Assembly: GCA_008711295.1 (NCBI GenBank)
Contig: VUYV01000330.1
Coordinates: 537,241 to 601,240 of the forward strand
DNA: 64,000 nt
Origin: Anarhynchus alexandrinus
Lineage: Eukaryota; Chordata; Aves; Charadriiformes; Charadriidae
Direction of reading: 5' to 3'
Shown piece by piece: positions 60,061-64,000 of this stretch. The notes beneath the pieces are model-generated. The model was given only the letters and a program-made list of their open reading frames with translations, had not been told where the DNA came from and did no database searches. Numbering within the stretch: the stretch's first letter is position 1; every line of letters begins with the position of its first letter. The position numbers were made by a program, and so were the translations under genes.

Positions 60061-62839
60061 TAACCCCTTCCTCGCCAGGCGCGGGGGGCTGCAGCGCCTG
60101 AATTTTTAGTACAACTCGGATTATTTGAGAGACCGTTCCTGACTCGGTCCCCCTCCGCCACGAGCCGTCGCTTCGGGTTTTCCTCGCGTGCGGCGTTTGG
60201 AGGAAGAGTTTAAAATGCAAAGGACATTTTGCGGGTTATTATTGAGGTCGAAGAAACGAGCGGCGCTTAATTCATGGCTGAAGGCTCCTCCGCTGTGGCT
60301 ACTGCGGTAAATAATCAAGGACGTTCCAAGTGCAAAAATAATACCCCCCAAAATTCCCCCCTAAAAGCGGGCGGGGGGGTGGCCGGGGAGGTGGGGCTGC
60401 GCCGCGGCGCCCCGGTGCCGCGCTGGCGGGGACGGCGTTGGCCCCGGCGCCGCCTCCGTGTCCCCGGGGATCGCCTGGGGACGGCGGCTTCCCATTGCCG
60501 CCCGGCTGGGACAGCACCCGGGCGCCGTTGCCAGCCTCCAGGTACGCGGGAGACATCTGGGCTCGGCTTCCCGAGGCACCGCTTCCCAAAATCCAGCAGG
60601 CTTGCCGAAAAAATATAAACTGTAGGGGGGTTGTGTTCGCCTCTTGGGGTTTTCTGAACTTTCAGCTGTGCTCTGATCCCACTTTCAGGTTTCGTCCGCA
60701 GCTATGAGGGCCCAAAACCGCTATTTTTAATGAATTATGTATTTTTATGTAACTCCTGATTAATTTTTGTTAAGAAAAAAATAGAACCCCAAACCCAGGA
60801 AATACTGCAAGACTCCTGGTGAAATCCCACGAGTTGGCTACACTGAATTTATCACCAAGCCGTCGATTTCCTGCGGAATCTGGCTATACATTAAGTCCTT
60901 TTCGAGCAAAAGCAGGTTTCGAGGACTTCCAAATAGCCATATTTTGTGGGAGAAGTTGGCGCTGACATGTGTTAGGCATTAAAGTGTGAATTTGAGCAGT
61001 CGATGGGAATATGGCGCGGTGTTAGGAAACAGCAGCGGGGAAGTCGGACCTTGCTCCCCGAGCTCGCCGCCTACCTGCCCCACAGATTTCTGGCCACTGG
61101 TTTTGCCCCCGGGAGCCTTTTTTTCAGCCACGGGTGTTGAATCGGGCTGGGACCTCTTTGGGGCCGGCTCAGCACCGTGCCCGTGCAGCGCAGGGCGACG
61201 GAGGCTTCTAGGAAGGAGGCGGGGGTATAAAAAAATATGTATTTTAATATGGCATCTGGATTCGTATCATTGAAAATGCGCTTTTGGAGGATTAATAGGA
61301 TCGCTGAGAGGGAAAGTTCATGGGAAAGTGTAAGCGTGTCGTTTCGGCGCGAGGTTTCGGCTGTAATACGGATGTGTTTACAAGTTGGTTTGCTGTGTAT
61401 TTTAAGCGCGGGCGTTTTGTATATAAATAAAAAAATAGGCGTAATTGATATAAGATAAAATACCCAGTGAAACCACTGCACGGCCCTAATTAGTCACCAA
61501 ACCGTAGCCGTGGTTTCAGAAGAGCCAGCAGCCTGACATCTTCCGTCCAACCAGGCAGGTTGCAAGATACGTTCTTAGCACATTGTTCCCTGTGAAAAGC
61601 CCAATGCAATCAAAGGTACAAACGCCCTTTTCTCCTGAAGGATTTTACAGAGCGAAAAGAAAACATCAAGGAACTGGTGCCCAAAGACCTCACAGACTTC
61701 TTCTCTAATCACAGAAGAACATAAACTGCTTAATACTTACCACTAATTATCCTCCCGGACTGTGCAATTCGGTATTAAACCACAAAAGAATGTTCAAATA
61801 CCATTAAGGGAGAAATCTACAAAAGCAAGAAAATTGTAAGACCCGGGCCAAATTCGGTAAACTCAACCCTGCGGTTAACCGCCGCCGTACAATAACGGCT
61901 CTGGCCCCGCTTCAGTCCCGAGGCGGGCGCTGCACCGCGCGCGCTGCACGGCAAACACAAGCCCGGCGTTTCAGGACTCGCTTAATTAGCGCCACTTGTG
62001 CCCTTATTTAGTGAGACGTCCAAATCTTCGCTCCGTTTGTCTCTAAACCCCCGCCGTGGGGGGGGTGGGCACAGCACCCATGGGTGCGGGGACGCGCGGC
62101 CGCCGCGTGCCGTGCTCTGGCCGCGCCGGGCTGCCCCGATCTACCGCTTTTTTTTTTACCCTGCGCTCGCATCCGATCCAGTTTTACTCCCCGAAGGGTT
62201 AAAATTCGCTCTCTTGAAAGCTCAATTCTTCATCTTTAATGGGAAAATTGACAAATGTTGCACAGAACATCTTTTGTTTGAAGATCTCCAAGGAAAGATA
62301 GATACCCGGCAGCTTCCCTCCTCCGGGCGGTATTCCTGGAGAACTACAGACAAAACGATTTTATGCAGTGAGGAGGGGGGGAAAGACTGTAAGAAGCGAA
62401 AATGCCAACGTTGGCACGGCCCGGTCCGGCACGGCAGGCAGAGAGCCGGGATTTAGGGAAGATGTGATGCTTTTCGTGCCGGTGCTTCTATCGCCTCCCG
62501 CAAACCTCACGGCCCGGTCCCAGCCGGGATTTAGCTCCTCTCCCCGTGTGCCGGGATGAGGTTTCGGCAATAAGTCGCCATCCCGGTTTCTTGGAAAGGG
62601 AGCGGGACTTGAGGAATTTTGCGACGTGCTGAAGGTTCGAAGGTCGACGCGGTGTAAGCAGCAAAAGGGCAGAGAAGTGCTTTAGCGGTTTAGTAGCGGA
62701 GGAGAGGTAACCCTGAGGAGGGAGACACCAATAAAACAAAAAAGCTCTGGCAGAGTGTCAGGTGAAGCTCTCTGTGGTGGGATGCGGATTTTTGACTCGG
62801 CGATAATCTCCCTCATTTCGTAATGTGGAGATAAAAGTT

Positions 62840-62890
62840 GATAACAGTGATACAGGATATAACAGTGATACAGTGATAAAAGTGATACAG
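62840..62890 (+). repeat. 16-18 bp imperfect repeat at CR1 5' junction
   Basis: Three variants of GATAACAGTGATACAG end at the point where CR1 homology starts, sharing ACAG with the element. Confidence 0.85.
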
Positions 62891-63199
62891 GAGAGCTGGG
62901 GAAGGGCTTTTTACTGGGGCATGGAGTGATAGGACGAGGGGGAATGGCTTCAAACTGGAAGAGGGCAGGTTTAGATTGAACATTAGGAAGAAGTTTTTCA
63001 CTGTGAGGGTGGTGAGGCACTGTCCCAGGTTGCCCAGAGAGGTTGTTGAGGCCCCATCCCTGGAGGTGTTCAAGGCCAGGCTGGAGGTGGCCTTGGGCAA
63101 CCTGGTGTGGTGGGAGGTGTCCCTGCCTATGGCAGGGGGGTTGGAACTCGATGATCTTCAAGGTCCTTTCCAACCTAAACCATTCTATGATTCCATGAT
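62887..63199 (+). mobile_element. CR1 LINE, 5'-truncated
   Basis: Starts at ACAGGAGAGCTGGGG, matching the 34418 copy from position 34670 on. It runs through the full 3' UTR to CCATTCTATGATTCCATGAT. The 5' junction abuts an imperfect 16-18 bp tandem repeat ending in the same ACAG (62840-62890). Together with 42846 it forms an inverted pair flanking exons 8 and 9. Confidence 0.95.
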
Positions 63200-64000
63200 A
63201 AAACCTCAAGACACGCAGGATGTGGCAGAGGCCCCCCCGTGCTGGGGCTGTGCGGCTCTCGCACACCCAGGGCCGGGGCAGCAGAAATCTTTTGGTTTTT
63301 ACAAACCCCTTTTTCATCCCGTCCTTACTTCTCGGGGCAGGTGAGCGCTGCCGCGGGTGGGAACACCACCGCCGCAGTCGGGGCTGTGAGGGAGCGCTGC
63401 TTCATCTGCGCGGGTGAGAGTCAGCCCGAGCCCCCGTTGTCCCCGCGGCCTGGGGGACACGCTCTGGGTAGGGCCTGGCATCACCACGCAGCGTTTTCTG
63501 TTCGTTAAATACCCATTATTCTGGATTCTTTTCATCCTTTTTGGAGCAGTATCCTTAAAGGACACCTCGCACAGGGCCCTCCCTTCTTTCTCCTGGCAGC
63601 ATCTCAGTTTGGTGATCTCCACCTTGGCCGGACTTCGCACCGTGCCGTTACCCTCTCCCCTTCCACGGGGGCTGCTCATGACAGCAGAATGGGGCACATT
63701 TGCCTTCATCCTCCCCAATTCTTTGAGGTCTTTGGGACCAGCCACCCCATCTTTCCATGTACTACCCATCCTCGCACCCAGCAGCGAACCCAAACTGTAT
63801 TGTTGGGTACTGAGGGTGATGTCCATGGGTGGGCAGCGCAATTTCCCCCCAAAATGCACCTTCTCTGCCCCTACTTGTGCTTGGCTCTCTGAGGTTGGGG
63901 GTTATTTTCAAGTACGAGTAATCCCCAAGTACGAAGTTCCCCTTCAGAGCACGTTACGCAGGTGCAGACGTGCCCTCCTCATCCCGAGCATCCCGGGAGC

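Larger units (their letters stand above)
47531..64000 (+). other. TCF4: TCF4 intron downstream of exon 9 (5' part)
   Basis: The intron starts at donor GTAAGT and runs off the window. It opens into a CpG-rich block (about 47540-48110), then two local tandem duplications (48269-48513), a G/C homopolymer pair at 49341, CR1 3' ends at 51433 and 62887, a hexamer repeat at 57754, and A/T-rich CNE-like blocks (56070-56370, 58000-58400, 59640-60060). In human TCF4 the first exon of the short isoform A splices to the exon that follows this intron. I searched for its coding start and did not find it here. No other gene was recognised; 51500-55300 holds nothing I can name. Confidence 0.85.

Noticed and set aside
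61218..61240. TATAAAAA after a GC-rich stretch as a promoter
   Set aside because: No start-site sequence, CpG block or exon follows. TATA-like strings are common in A/T-rich introns.
62682..63344. Long frames on both strands near 63 kb as genes
   Set aside because: Both are readings of the CR1 3' UTR, and the same peptide strings recur at the other CR1 copies.
47531..64000. First coding exon of the short TCF4-A isoform
   Set aside because: I looked for its characteristic Tyr-rich start peptide joined to a donor site on the + strand and did not find it. It may lie beyond the window.

Overview
This window is avian nuclear DNA and, as far as I can read it, lies entirely inside one gene: TCF4, the E-protein bHLH transcription factor (E2-2/ITF2), read on the + strand. 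Two things point to a bird. Several 5'-truncated CR1 non-LTR retrotransposons carry the typical avian 3' tail (tandem ATTCTATG-type octamers). Short internal exons also translate to recognisable TCF4 protein with standard splice sites. TCF4 is Z-linked in chicken (established knowledge), so this may be Z-chromosome sequence, but the window itself cannot show that.

Layout. Positions 1-19129 are the 3' part of a large intron. A 65-nt exon follows at 19130-19194. Next is a 27.3-kb intron, then a 130-nt exon (46540-46669), an 811-nt intron containing a 139-N gap in an A-rich tandem tract, and a 50-nt exon (47481-47530). The rest, 47531-64000, is the 5' part of the next large intron. The exons correspond to human TCF4 exons 7, 8 and 9 in common numbering. 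Exons 8 and 9 together encode the basic clusters of the nuclear localisation signal and total 180 nt. Both ends of the pair are in phase 0, so they can be skipped together in frame, as in the known TCF4-delta isoforms. The bHLH domain and both ends of the gene lie outside the window.

The introns hold seven recognisable CR1 fragments: 21311 and 29221 (old, - strand), 26141, 34418, 51433 and 62887 (+ strand), and 42846 (- strand). They also hold several minisatellites, A/T-rich stretches that look like conserved non-coding elements (homeodomain, POU and E-box type motifs), and many CpG-rich blocks, one preceded by a TATA-like box. Two places, at single-N junctions near 4564 and 26280/26481, look like false duplications made during assembly.

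I see no second protein-coding gene, tRNA, rRNA, CRISPR array or endogenous retrovirus. Almost all the open reading frames are chance frames in GC-rich intron or degraded CR1 polymerase. No undescribed multi-gene system is evident. The most testable points concern RNA processing: inverted CR1 copies flanking the exon 8-9 cassette, and a purine repeat ending 36 nt before exon 9.
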